Shown here in pieces: positions 1 through 8,128 of a DNA stretch of 64,000 nt (positions within the stretch are counted from its first letter, which is position 1; each line of letters starts with the position of its first letter). Source of the DNA: Bacteroidota bacterium (lineage in GTDB: Bacteria > Bacteroidota > Bacteroidia > Bacteroidales > JAAUTT01); NCBI GenBank assembly GCA_023429135.1, contig JAEYWD010000080.1:14573-78572 (forward strand), in the 5' to 3' direction. Made by a program: the position numbers and the translations under genes. The notes beneath the pieces are model-generated. The model was not told where the DNA came from and did no database searches. It worked only from the letters and a program-made list of their open reading frames with translations.

Positions 1-2
1 GG

Positions 3-890
3 CACACCATACCCCACGACAGCACGCGCAATAAAATAGATTTTACAACAGCCAATCCAGCCGTTTCATCCGCCTATTACTGGGTAACTATTCTGCAGCA
101 GAATGAGCCCTTGCAATATAGCAATGTAAAACTGACACGTGAAGCAAAAACCAAATCGGTTTACGGTGAAACTCAGAATGTTTCCCTCATGAAGCTTAAT
201 CTCGCTGCGTTCGGAAACGATTCGGTGACACTGAAAATTGACGGAGATATAATAAAAGTAAAAGCATCAGCTTCATCTTCTTTTGTTTATCTGGTAAAAA
301 AAGAACGGTGGCAAACTGGTTCAGAACCTGCGGTCGAGACGAAAGGAATTGTTCGCAACGGAACCTTCAAAGAGCCGTTCAATAACCGTATGGTATTTGT
401 TTACGGAACCATTGGCAATGCACAGGAGAATGCCTGGTCGCTGGCAAAAGCACGATTTGATGCCGAAACATGGTATTATCGGGGAAATGGAGCAGTGGAT
501 ATCGTTTCGGATAAGGAATTTAATGCAAGTCAGTATCCCGACCGTGGTATTATAGTTTATGGTAATGCTGCGACAAACAGTGCCTGGGGAAAACTGCTTG
601 CAAAATGCCCCGTTCAGGTTACAAGAGGTAGTATAAAATTCGGAGACAAGGAACTAAAAGGTGACAACCTCGGCGCTTATGTGATGTATCCGCGTTCCGA
701 CAGCAAAACAGCTTCTGTAGCGGCCATTACAGGAACAGGACTTCCCGGAATGCATGCTGCCGATGCCAATCAGTACTTCTCTGGAGGAAGCGGCTTCCCT
801 GACTATATGATCTTTAATGATAAAATATTAAAGGAAGGTGCTAAAGGAGTAGTCCACGCCGGATTTTATAATAACAATTGGGATCTATAA
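3..890 (+). CDS. C-terminal part of an esterase/prolyl-oligopeptidase-like protein (5' truncated by window)
   Basis: The reading frame is open from the first bases of the window, so this is the 3' end of a longer gene; a TTG at 111 is not a credible start. The visible 296 residues start in a beta-rich segment (about 35-105) and continue into a region with motifs such as YGNAATNSAW, GDNLGAYVMYP and GTGLPGMHAA. I recognise this arrangement from the C-terminal ends of large exported alpha/beta-hydrolase (prolyl oligopeptidase or carbohydrate-esterase-like) proteins in Bacteroidota PULs, but the catalytic domain lies outside the window. A hairpin terminator follows directly, so it ends a transcription unit separate from the ECF sigma gene. 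The substrate cannot be inferred. It may belong to the neighbouring PUL rather than the one described here. Confidence 0.6.
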   Translation, partial: HTIPHDSTRNKIDFTTANPAVSSAYYWVTILQQNEPLQYSNVKLTREAKTKSVYGETQNVSLMKLNLAAFGNDSVTLKIDGDIIKVKASASSSFVYLVKKERWQTGSEPAVETKGIVRNGTFKEPFNNRMVFVYGTIGNAQENAWSLAKARFDAETWYYRGNGAVDIVSDKEFNASQYPDRGIIVYGNAATNSAWGKLLAKCPVQVTRGSIKFGDKELKGDNLGAYVMYPRSDSKTASVAAITGTGLPGMHAADANQYFSGGSGFPDYMIFNDKILKEGAKGVVHAGFYNNNWDL

Positions 891-898
891 CATTTATG

Positions 899-950
899 AA
901 AGTGGCAAAAGTATTCCTGACAACAGATTGAGCTTTTGTCACTTTTTATT
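899..950 (+). terminator. Intrinsic terminator after the esterase-like gene
   Basis: The arms AAAGTGGCAAAAG (899-911) and CTTTTGTCACTTT (933-945) form a 13-bp stem with one G.U pair and a 21-nt loop. A short T-rich stretch follows. The hairpin starts 8 nt after the stop codon, where a Rho-independent terminator is expected. Confidence 0.7.
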
Positions 951-976
951 ATGTAAAAAGTACGTTATGAATTTTT

Positions 977-1042
977 ATAAATATTTGTCCCGCAATTTTT
1001 TTTGAACGTAATAGTTTTTAAATAAAAAAAATAAATATTTGT
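977..1042 (+). promoter_or_regulatory. Upstream region of the ECF sigma gene with a 12-bp direct repeat
   Basis: The sequence ATAAATATTTGT occurs at 977-988 and again at 1031-1042, 54 bp apart, in the AT-rich region before the sigma factor gene. Each copy resembles a Bacteroidota -7 element with altered spacing. They could be promoter elements or binding sites, but chance in AT-rich DNA is not excluded. Confidence 0.3.
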
Positions 1043-1101
1043 ACCATTGAAATTGAAAACGGATTGAGGCAAATATTTTGCCAGATCGTAACAACGAACC
1101 G

Positions 1102-1671
1102 ATGGGTAATACTGAGGAAGCATATCTTATTCAAAAACTGAGGGAAGGGGATATTAAAGCTTTGGAGGTCTTATTTAACAAGCATTATGGAAACCTTTGC
1201 CGCTATTTGCTTTTACTTTTTAAAAATCAACTTGTAGTTGAACACATTGCCCAGGATATTTTTGTTTACTTGTGGGAAAACCGTGAAAAAATTGAAATAA
1301 GAACATCCCTGGAGTCATACCTATACTCAGCCGGTCGGTACAAAGCACTTAACCAGATTCGTAACAAAAACCGGAGAGAAACCATAAATAACTCCATTTA
1401 TGCATCCGAAGAAATAAATGAAGAAGTTTCATCCGATTCTATTCTTGAAAGGAAAGAACTCGAAGAAATTATTGAGAATGCCATAAACACATTACCAACC
1501 CGATGCCAGCAAATTTTTCGGCTCAGCCGTAGTGAGGACCTTAGTAACAAAGAAATAGCCAACATTCTGAAAATATCAGTAAACACCGTAGAGAATCAGA
1601 TGGGAATTGCTTTGCGTAAGCTTAAAACAACCCTCCGGCCCTACTACATGCAAATATTTCTAATTGCTTAA
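1102..1671 (+). CDS. ECF-type RNA polymerase sigma factor of a PUL
   Basis: This 189-residue protein has the size and layout of Bacteroidota extracytoplasmic-function sigma-70 factors. Region 2 (about 20-85) contains the AQDIFVYLWENREKI segment that binds core polymerase and the -10 element, and region 4 (about 125-180) contains the helix-turn-helix LSNKEIANILKISVNTVENQM. I chose the ATG at 1102; an in-frame TTG at 1078 would add eight residues. A FecR-type anti-sigma gene follows 68 bp downstream, then an STN-bearing SusC. By analogy with FecI/FecR and with ECF-controlled PULs of Bacteroides, substrate binding at SusC would be relayed through FecR to release this factor, which would then transcribe the susC operon. 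Its exact promoter target is not visible by eye. Confidence 0.92.
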   Translation: MGNTEEAYLIQKLREGDIKALEVLFNKHYGNLCRYLLLLFKNQLVVEHIAQDIFVYLWENREKIEIRTSLESYLYSAGRYKALNQIRNKNRRETINNSIYASEEINEEVSSDSILERKELEEIIENAINTLPTRCQQIFRLSRSEDLSNKEIANILKISVNTVENQMGIALRKLKTTLRPYYMQIFLIA

Positions 1672-1739
1672 TTTTTTTTGAAAAACGTTTAGTGGTTTTT
1701 TCAAAATTAAGTGCCATACATAAAAATCGAAATTTGAAA

Positions 1740-2825
1740 ATGCATATTCCCTGGAATTTATTAAGGAGGTTTGCAAAAGGTCAGTTGTTGGAGAGTGAAC
1801 TTACTGACCTGGAACAGTGGCGACAATCCTCTGAGTTGAATCAACTTATTTTCGACGAAATTGTCTCTGATGAGGATTTCGTTAAGCAACTGGAATCCGG
1901 ACAGTGGGACGATAATTCAAAGCACTGGGATGCTATTTTAGCAAAACTGACACCTGCCGAACCAAAAATAATTTTTAACAGACGAAGATTCTACCAAATT
2001 TCAGCTATAGCAGCATCAGTTCTTATCCTTATCGGATTGAGTATTGCCTGGTTATATTCTTCCTGGAATAACCGTGGATTCTCCGAAGACGATTTTACCT
2101 ATATATACTCACCAAGAGGACAACGTACCCAGGTTATTCTGCCCGATAGTACCAAAGTATGGTTAAACTCAGAAACTTCCATCCGGTACCCCGTTTCATT
2201 CAACAAAAAGGCACGCGAAGTGACCATTGAAGGTGAAGCCTTTTTTAAAGTAACCAAAAATGCAAACAAACCATTTTATGTTAAAACCAGCGACCTTCGT
2301 GTGAAAGTTTATGGCACTTCATTCAATGTAAAAGCATATCCAAATGAAAAATATATAGAAACAACGCTTATCGAAGGAAAACTAAGTGTCATTCCCAATT
2401 CAAAACCCGAAGCCCCGGAAAACGAAATTTTCCTAAAACCCAAGGATAAACTGAAATTTCCTAAGCCAGGAATAATTGAAGCAGATAGCGTTACCACGGC
2501 AATAAAGAAAAATCTGGCGCAGAAAAAACAGGATAAAAAGGACATGCCTAAAATGCTTCTGTCACGCAACATTAACTCCGACCCTGAAAATCTGTGGAAA
2601 GATGGTAAGCTGATTTTTATGGATGAAAAGTTTGGCGATATGGCTATTAAGCTGGAGCGTTGGTACGATGTGAAGATTCATTTTGAGAATGAAAAGATTA
2701 AGAATTTCAGGTTTACAGGCAAAATTGATAAGGAAACCATTAATCAGGCCATGGAAGCCTTAAAAATTTCATCACAAAATAGTTACAGGTACGAAATTGT
2801 TTTCCGGGATATTTATTTAAAATAA
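1740..2825 (+). CDS. FecR-family anti-sigma factor
   Basis: This inner-membrane regulator of 361 residues has a cytoplasmic N-terminus of about 80 residues that would hold the sigma factor, one membrane segment (about 85-106), a periplasmic FecR domain (about 115-230; motifs YSPRGQRTQVILPDSTKVWLN and EGEAFFKV) and a C-terminal DUF4974 domain (about 290-361; LERWYDVKIHF). In characterised systems the C-terminal domain contacts the STN domain of the partner TonB-dependent transporter. I prefer the ATG at 1740 because residues before it, from a GTG at 1692, look non-conserved. A hairpin terminator at 2875-2901 separates this gene from susC, so regulator and transporter are probably separate transcripts. 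Confidence 0.92.
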   Translation: MHIPWNLLRRFAKGQLLESELTDLEQWRQSSELNQLIFDEIVSDEDFVKQLESGQWDDNSKHWDAILAKLTPAEPKIIFNRRRFYQISAIAASVLILIGLSIAWLYSSWNNRGFSEDDFTYIYSPRGQRTQVILPDSTKVWLNSETSIRYPVSFNKKAREVTIEGEAFFKVTKNANKPFYVKTSDLRVKVYGTSFNVKAYPNEKYIETTLIEGKLSVIPNSKPEAPENEIFLKPKDKLKFPKPGIIEADSVTTAIKKNLAQKKQDKKDMPKMLLSRNINSDPENLWKDGKLIFMDEKFGDMAIKLERWYDVKIHFENEKIKNFRFTGKIDKETINQAMEALKISSQNSYRYEIVFRDIYLK

Positions 2826-2874
2826 ACGCTAACTATAAATAACTGCTATGAAGCCATTTACATAAAACAAAAAA

Positions 2875-2901
2875 AAGGAAAAGAGCCAGGCTCCTTTCCT
2901 T
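2875..2901 (+). terminator. Terminator between fecR and susC
   Basis: AAGGAAAAGAG pairs with CTCCTTTCCTT around a 5-nt loop, with one mismatch in 11 pairs, preceded by an A-run and followed by TCGTTTC. It would end the sigma/anti-sigma transcript and leave susC with its own promoter. The remaining 114 bp before susC also contain a small CCCGG/CCGGG hairpin in the presumed leader. Confidence 0.65.
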
Positions 2902-3015
2902 CGTTTCGACAAAATCAGTCCAATTTTACTGCGAATAAAATTGAATTGATTTCCGAAAAATCCCCGGCTGCGAACCGGGAAGTACTTAATTATAAAATTA
3001 AATCAGGGTAAAATT

Positions 3016-6000
3016 ATGAAAAAAAAGCTAAAAAATTGCTTAAGAGGCAGATATTGTAGCTCCTTAAGAAAAACATTCAAAATCATGAAACTTTCACTTT
3101 TGATACTGATGCTGGGATTATACAATTTGTCCGCATCCGTCTATTCTCAAACAATCAAACTCGATTTATCACAACATAATTTAACTTTAAAGGAAATATT
3201 CGCTAACATCGAGAAGGAGACATCCTATAAATTTCTTTATCGTTCGGATCTGGTTAACATAAACTCTGTAAAGACTCTTGAAAACCAGGAAAATACTCTG
3301 GAAGGAATTCTTACTACATTGTTCGAAGGAACAGGAATTGATTATTCCATCATTAACCAGAATTTAATTGTTCTTACGCCATCCAAACAAACTGCTCAAA
3401 ACAAAACCATTAAAGGTAAAGTTACCGACCAGAATGGCGATGCGCTGATAGGAGTAAATATTGTTGTTAAGGGTACTACCGTAGGTGTAATCACTGATAT
3501 GGATGGTAACTTCACAATAAATGTCCCTAATGAGGATGCTACACTTGTATTTTCAATTGTAGGTTATCTTACCGAAGAGGTTGCTCTGGCAGGACGTTCG
3601 GAAATAAATATAAAACTTGTTGAAGATATTAAGCAGCTAAATGAAGTAGTTGTTACAGCTCTTGGTATCAAACGCGAAAAGAAAACCCTTACCTATGCTT
3701 CGCAGCAGGTCTCTGGCGAAGAAATGATGAAATCGAAAGATATTAACTTCATGAGCAGCCTTAGTGGTAAAACAGCGGGTATCGAAATCAAAAAGAGTGT
3801 TTCGGGAGCCGGTGGTTCAACCCGTACTGTTTTAAGAGGTTCAAAATCGTGGAGCCAGTTGAGTGAGCCCTTGTATGTAATCGATGGGGTACCTATGGTT
3901 AACCGCAAAGGAGAACAAGGAGGAATGTGGGGAGGAACCGATGAAGGCGATGGACTTTCGCAAATTAACCCCGACGATATTGAAAGTATCAGTGTACTGA
4001 AAGGATCCAATGCTGCTATTCTTTACGGAAGTCAGGGTGCAAACGGTGTGGTTATTATTAATACCAAAAAGGGGAAACAGGGTAAGGCAAGTGTTACACT
4101 CAGCTCCAGCACACTATTCGAGAGCATTATCTCGACTCCAGATCTTCAGTTCAGTTATGGTAGCGAGGGTGGTGCAAAAGAAAGCTGGTCGTACACCAAA
4201 GGCAATTACGCAAGCGATTATGTGGACGATTTCTTTCAGACCGGCACAAACCTGGTTAATACAATATCCGTAAGTGGCGGAACCGACAAAACAACAGCAT
4301 ATTTCTCCTATGGAAATACTTCAGCCAGAGGCGTTGTTCCTAACAATAAATACTCGAAAAACAATGTTACATTCCAACAATCCACTAAATTGCTAAGAGA
4401 TAAGCTTACCTTGAGTTCCAACGTAATGTTGACTACCGAGGAAGCAAATAATAGAAACACCGCCGGGTATTATCTTAACCCGCTCACAGGTCTTTATTTC
4501 TTCCCAAGAGACAAAGATTTCAGTACTTATAAAGATAATTATCAGACCTTTAATGATGCCAGGAATATGTACCTTCAAAACTGGTTTGTGGGCGATCACT
4601 TCCAGTCGAACCCTTACTGGCTTATTAACAAGCAACCAAGAACAGATCTTACTAAGCGTGTAATTGCCAGCGTTTCGGCCGATTACCAGATTACCTCCAA
4701 ACTGAAATTCCAGACTCGTGCCAGCTACGACTATGCTGTAAAGTCGTACGAGCAAAAGTATTATGCCGGCGGAAACTCAGTGAATATTTCGGAAAACGGA
4801 CGGTGGTTCTATAAAAAATACGACGACAAAATGATGTACGCCGATGGTATGTTCTCTTACCAGAACAATTTTGGCAATTTCAGCATCAATGGTGTTTTAG
4901 GGGCCAGCTACCAGGAAACAGTTGTAGGAAATGGTGTTGAAGTTGATAATGGTACAAATTCCCTGTTCTATGCCAACGAGTTCTATTTTCAGAACCTGCC
5001 TACAAATGTTCAGGTAAAATCCATTTACGGAGGCCGAATAATTAAAGAAGGTGTTTTTGGGAATGCTCAACTTGGTTATAAAGAAATGCTCTTTCTCGAT
5101 ATATCCGGCAGAAACGATTGGTCGTCGACTCTTTTTGGCACTCCCAACATTTCTTATTTTTACCCTTCCATTGGGTTAACCGGTTTAATAAGTGAAATGG
5201 TTAAACTGCCAACAGCAATAAGCTTTGCCAAAGTTCGCGCATCGTATGCAACCGTTGCCAACGAAGTTCCTTTCAATAAAATTTTCCCCCGTCACACCAT
5301 TAATAGCAGTGGTGGTATCGACCGTAATACAATTGCTCCTTTTACCGATGCCAAGCCCGAAATGTTAACAACCTTTGAAATTGGTACCGACTGGAGATTT
5401 CTTGACGGACGACTTGGACTCGACTTTACTTATTACAACATCAAAAGCACCGATCAGTTCCTCTCCAGTAAAGATGTAACTGCAAGCCAGCAATTAGCTG
5501 GTCAAAGCACTTTTTTCTATAACGCCGGTGAAATTGTAAATAAAGGGGTTGAAATAGTTTTAAATACTGAACCTGTTCGCAATAAAACCTTCGGATGGAA
5601 ATCAGCTTTAAACTTCTCCAGAAACGTTAACGAAATTGTAGAACTTGTGCCAGGCCATCCCGAAACCTATATCGACATGGGATCATCGGAAGGATATTAT
5701 TCCCGCCTGTATCAGGGCGGTTCTTTTGGAGATATGTACGGTTATAAATTTCAACGTAATCAGTCCGGACAAATTTTACTTGATGAAACAACAGGAGCGC
5801 CTCTCAAGACAAAAGAGGTTGAATACCTTGGCAACCTGGAACCCAAATTTAGCTTAGGCTGGAGCAATGGCTTATCTTACAAGCAATTCACCCTAGACTT
5901 TTTAGTAAATGCTAAAATTGGAGGAAAATGTTTTAGCCAGACTGAAGCTATGCTCGATGGTTATGGCGTAAGCGAAAGAACGGCTGCTGCAAGGGATAAC

Positions 6001-6357
6001 GGAGGATTAGCCATAAATGGGATGCAGGGTACCACTGCAGTTACCAAAATCGATCCTAAATTGTATTACACAACTGTTGGTGACCGGAATGGTATTTCGG
6101 AAGAATATGTGTACGACAGAACCAATATTCGTTTAACCCAGCTATCATTATCCTACAACCTTGATGTCAATAAATTAAGACTACCAGTTAAAGCTGCCTC
6201 CATTTCACTGGTTGGAAATAACCTTTTCTTCTTCTATAAAAAAGCGCCTTATGACCCTGAGTTAACAATGAATACAGGTATACAGTCGCAATCGCTAGAC
6301 AACTTCAATCTTCCTTCTACAAGAACCTATGGTTTTAACCTTAAAGTTACATTCTAA
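3016..6357 (+). CDS. SusC/RagA-family TonB-dependent outer-membrane transporter with STN domain
   Basis: This 1113-residue protein has a long basic N-terminus and signal peptide (to about 45, ending SVYSQ), an STN/secretin-N signalling domain (about 48-122), a carboxypeptidase-regulatory-like domain (about 133-205; KGKVTDQNGDALIGVNIVVK), a TonB-box-like LNEVVVTALG segment, a plug domain (about 225-350; YVIDGVPM, GVVIINTKKGK) and a C-terminal 22-strand barrel ending in a terminal aromatic (KVTF). It would import oligosaccharides through the outer membrane using TonB energy. The STN domain marks it as a trans-envelope sensor working with the FecR and ECF proteins encoded just upstream. The SusD partner follows 13 bp after the stop. 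The M at residue 24 is an alternative start. Confidence 0.95.
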   Translation: MKKKLKNCLRGRYCSSLRKTFKIMKLSLLILMLGLYNLSASVYSQTIKLDLSQHNLTLKEIFANIEKETSYKFLYRSDLVNINSVKTLENQENTLEGILTTLFEGTGIDYSIINQNLIVLTPSKQTAQNKTIKGKVTDQNGDALIGVNIVVKGTTVGVITDMDGNFTINVPNEDATLVFSIVGYLTEEVALAGRSEINIKLVEDIKQLNEVVVTALGIKREKKTLTYASQQVSGEEMMKSKDINFMSSLSGKTAGIEIKKSVSGAGGSTRTVLRGSKSWSQLSEPLYVIDGVPMVNRKGEQGGMWGGTDEGDGLSQINPDDIESISVLKGSNAAILYGSQGANGVVIINTKKGKQGKASVTLSSSTLFESIISTPDLQFSYGSEGGAKESWSYTKGNYASDYVDDFFQTGTNLVNTISVSGGTDKTTAYFSYGNTSARGVVPNNKYSKNNVTFQQSTKLLRDKLTLSSNVMLTTEEANNRNTAGYYLNPLTGLYFFPRDKDFSTYKDNYQTFNDARNMYLQNWFVGDHFQSNPYWLINKQPRTDLTKRVIASVSADYQITSKLKFQTRASYDYAVKSYEQKYYAGGNSVNISENGRWFYKKYDDKMMYADGMFSYQNNFGNFSINGVLGASYQETVVGNGVEVDNGTNSLFYANEFYFQNLPTNVQVKSIYGGRIIKEGVFGNAQLGYKEMLFLDISGRNDWSSTLFGTPNISYFYPSIGLTGLISEMVKLPTAISFAKVRASYATVANEVPFNKIFPRHTINSSGGIDRNTIAPFTDAKPEMLTTFEIGTDWRFLDGRLGLDFTYYNIKSTDQFLSSKDVTASQQLAGQSTFFYNAGEIVNKGVEIVLNTEPVRNKTFGWKSALNFSRNVNEIVELVPGHPETYIDMGSSEGYYSRLYQGGSFGDMYGYKFQRNQSGQILLDETTGAPLKTKEVEYLGNLEPKFSLGWSNGLSYKQFTLDFLVNAKIGGKCFSQTEAMLDGYGVSERTAAARDNGGLAINGMQGTTAVTKIDPKLYYTTVGDRNGISEEYVYDRTNIRLTQLSLSYNLDVNKLRLPVKAASISLVGNNLFFFYKKAPYDPELTMNTGIQSQSLDNFNLPSTRTYGFNLKVTF

Positions 6358-6370
6358 CATTCTGACAATT

Positions 6371-7942
6371 ATGAAAAAACTTTTATATATAATAATGACT
6401 GTGTTCATGCTGGGTGCATGTACCAGTGAATTTGAAGATGCCAATATCAATCCTTATGAGATTTCGGAGGAGTCGTTAACTCAGGATTTTAATCATATCG
6501 GTTCGTTTTTCCCGAGCATGCTGAGTAATATTTTTGGGCATCAGATTGAAGAGAATCTTATAGCCGAATCGTTTTGCGATTACATGGCTACTCCCACTCC
6601 TTTTGCCGGCGGAGTAAATAACACAACTTATTACATTCGCTGGAATACATACTGGGATCGCATTTATAATAGTATTATGTCTCCAGCTACTCAGGTTATC
6701 TACAAAGCAAATCAGGGTGGATACGAAATGTTCACACGGTGGGCGAAACTTATTCAGATTCTGGGAATGTCGCGCCTCACCACCTACCACGGTCCTGTTA
6801 TTTATTCAAACTACGGGTCGAGTTCCTCTGTTGTTAAATACGACAGCGAAGCTACTTTATACAACGCTTTTTTTGCACAGCTTGACACTATTCAAACTGT
6901 TTTTTCCAAGAACAGTAATTATACGGGATTGAAAAAATTTGATGCAAGCTACAGTGGAGATGTTACCAAGTGGATGAAATTAATTAATTCCATGCGTTTA
7001 CGCCTGGCTATCCGTATTTCGAAAGCAGCTCCGGCAGTGGCAAAAGCTCAGGGTGAAAAAGCCATCAGCGATCCTGCTGGTTTAATTTTATCTAACGACG
7101 ATAACTTCAATATTTCACTTTATGGCAGCAAATTATACCTGGCAGTTATCTGCTTCGAATGGGAGGATACCAGAATGTCGGCTGGGATGGAATCTTTTCT
7201 GGTTGGGTTGAAGGACCCACGCATTGCCAAATATTTTCAGCCTGCAACTGACAATTCGGTTTATTCCGATCACCCTGCTTTTCCATACAAAGGAATCCGC
7301 AATGGTGCACAACTGGTAGCAAAAGATGATCATACCTCTTTCTCGAAAATAAACGAAAGCTTTAAAACCATAACCAAACGTAGTTATATATCGGCAGCAG
7401 AGGTTTATTTTGACCTCGCCGAGGCAGCTCTTAGAGGCTGGGCCGGAGCTGGTGATGCTAAAGCGAACTACGAAAATGGCGTGAAATTATCATTCGGTGA
7501 ATGGGGTGCAGGTGGTGTAGATTCTTATCTTGCCGATGCTACCAGCACACCTATTGACTATGTAGATCCCAAATATGATGGTGTAATCAATAGTTTCAAA
7601 TCCAGATCTACCGTTACTATTAAATGGAATGACGCAGATACTCAGGAACAAAAACTGGAAAAAATTATAACCCAGAAATGGATTGCAGGTTTTCTGAACC
7701 CGAACGAACCCTGGGCTGATTTCCGCAGAACCGGTTATCCTAAACTGCCCACCGTTTATAAAAACGACAGTAGCTCCGACTGGGGAGTTATTCCCGCCGG
7801 CGAATGGATTAAACGTATGCCGTTTGTGGAAAAAGAAAGAACCGGAAACCCCGAAGGTATTTCTGATGCTAAGACCAAACTTGGAGGAGATGATTTAATC
7901 TCAACACGTTTATGGTTTGATACAGGCGGAGCCAATTTTTAG
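6371..7942 (+). CDS. SusD/RagB-family outer-membrane substrate-binding lipoprotein
   Basis: The start at 6371 gives a lipoprotein signal with lipobox LGAC (Cys17); a longer frame from 6329 would overlap susC and lacks a signal peptide. The 523-residue mature part is alpha-helical, with TPR-like segments (LINSMRLRLAIRISK, YISAAEVYFDLAEAALRGW) and the C-terminal ITQKWIAGFLNPNEPWADFRRTGYP block that is typical of the SusD-like_2 branch (PF12771 type). It would form the lid over the SusC barrel and bind glycan at the cell surface. It is cotranscribed with susC and followed by a strong terminator-like hairpin that may lower expression of the downstream enzymes relative to SusCD. Confidence 0.95.
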   Translation: MKKLLYIIMTVFMLGACTSEFEDANINPYEISEESLTQDFNHIGSFFPSMLSNIFGHQIEENLIAESFCDYMATPTPFAGGVNNTTYYIRWNTYWDRIYNSIMSPATQVIYKANQGGYEMFTRWAKLIQILGMSRLTTYHGPVIYSNYGSSSSVVKYDSEATLYNAFFAQLDTIQTVFSKNSNYTGLKKFDASYSGDVTKWMKLINSMRLRLAIRISKAAPAVAKAQGEKAISDPAGLILSNDDNFNISLYGSKLYLAVICFEWEDTRMSAGMESFLVGLKDPRIAKYFQPATDNSVYSDHPAFPYKGIRNGAQLVAKDDHTSFSKINESFKTITKRSYISAAEVYFDLAEAALRGWAGAGDAKANYENGVKLSFGEWGAGGVDSYLADATSTPIDYVDPKYDGVINSFKSRSTVTIKWNDADTQEQKLEKIITQKWIAGFLNPNEPWADFRRTGYPKLPTVYKNDSSSDWGVIPAGEWIKRMPFVEKERTGNPEGISDAKTKLGGDDLISTRLWFDTGGANF

Positions 7943-7964
7943 TTATGTTGTTTGATTGTGAGTT

Positions 7965-7998
7965 TAAGCTGTTCTCTTCGGAGGGCAGCTTACTTTTT
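7965..7998 (+). terminator. Strong hairpin with UUCG tetraloop between susD and the enzyme genes
   Basis: TAAGCTG (7965-7971) pairs with CAGCTTA (7986-7992). The interior TTCTC/GAGGG extends this into a continuous 12-bp stem (two G.U pairs) closed by a UUCG tetraloop, and CTTTTTTA follows. This is a textbook intrinsic terminator. The 186-bp gap therefore either ends the susCD transcript or attenuates read-through. A weak -7-like TATATTTA sits at 8110-8117, just before the GH2 gene. Confidence 0.8.
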
Positions 7999-8128
7999 TA
8001 TTGAAGAAACTGTGTAAGCGTTATATGATTTTTAGCATCATCTTTTGATTTATTCATTCATTGAACTAACTTAGCCATCCGAAAAATGTAGAGAATTAAT
8101 AGTATTACTTATATTTAAAACACGTCGC

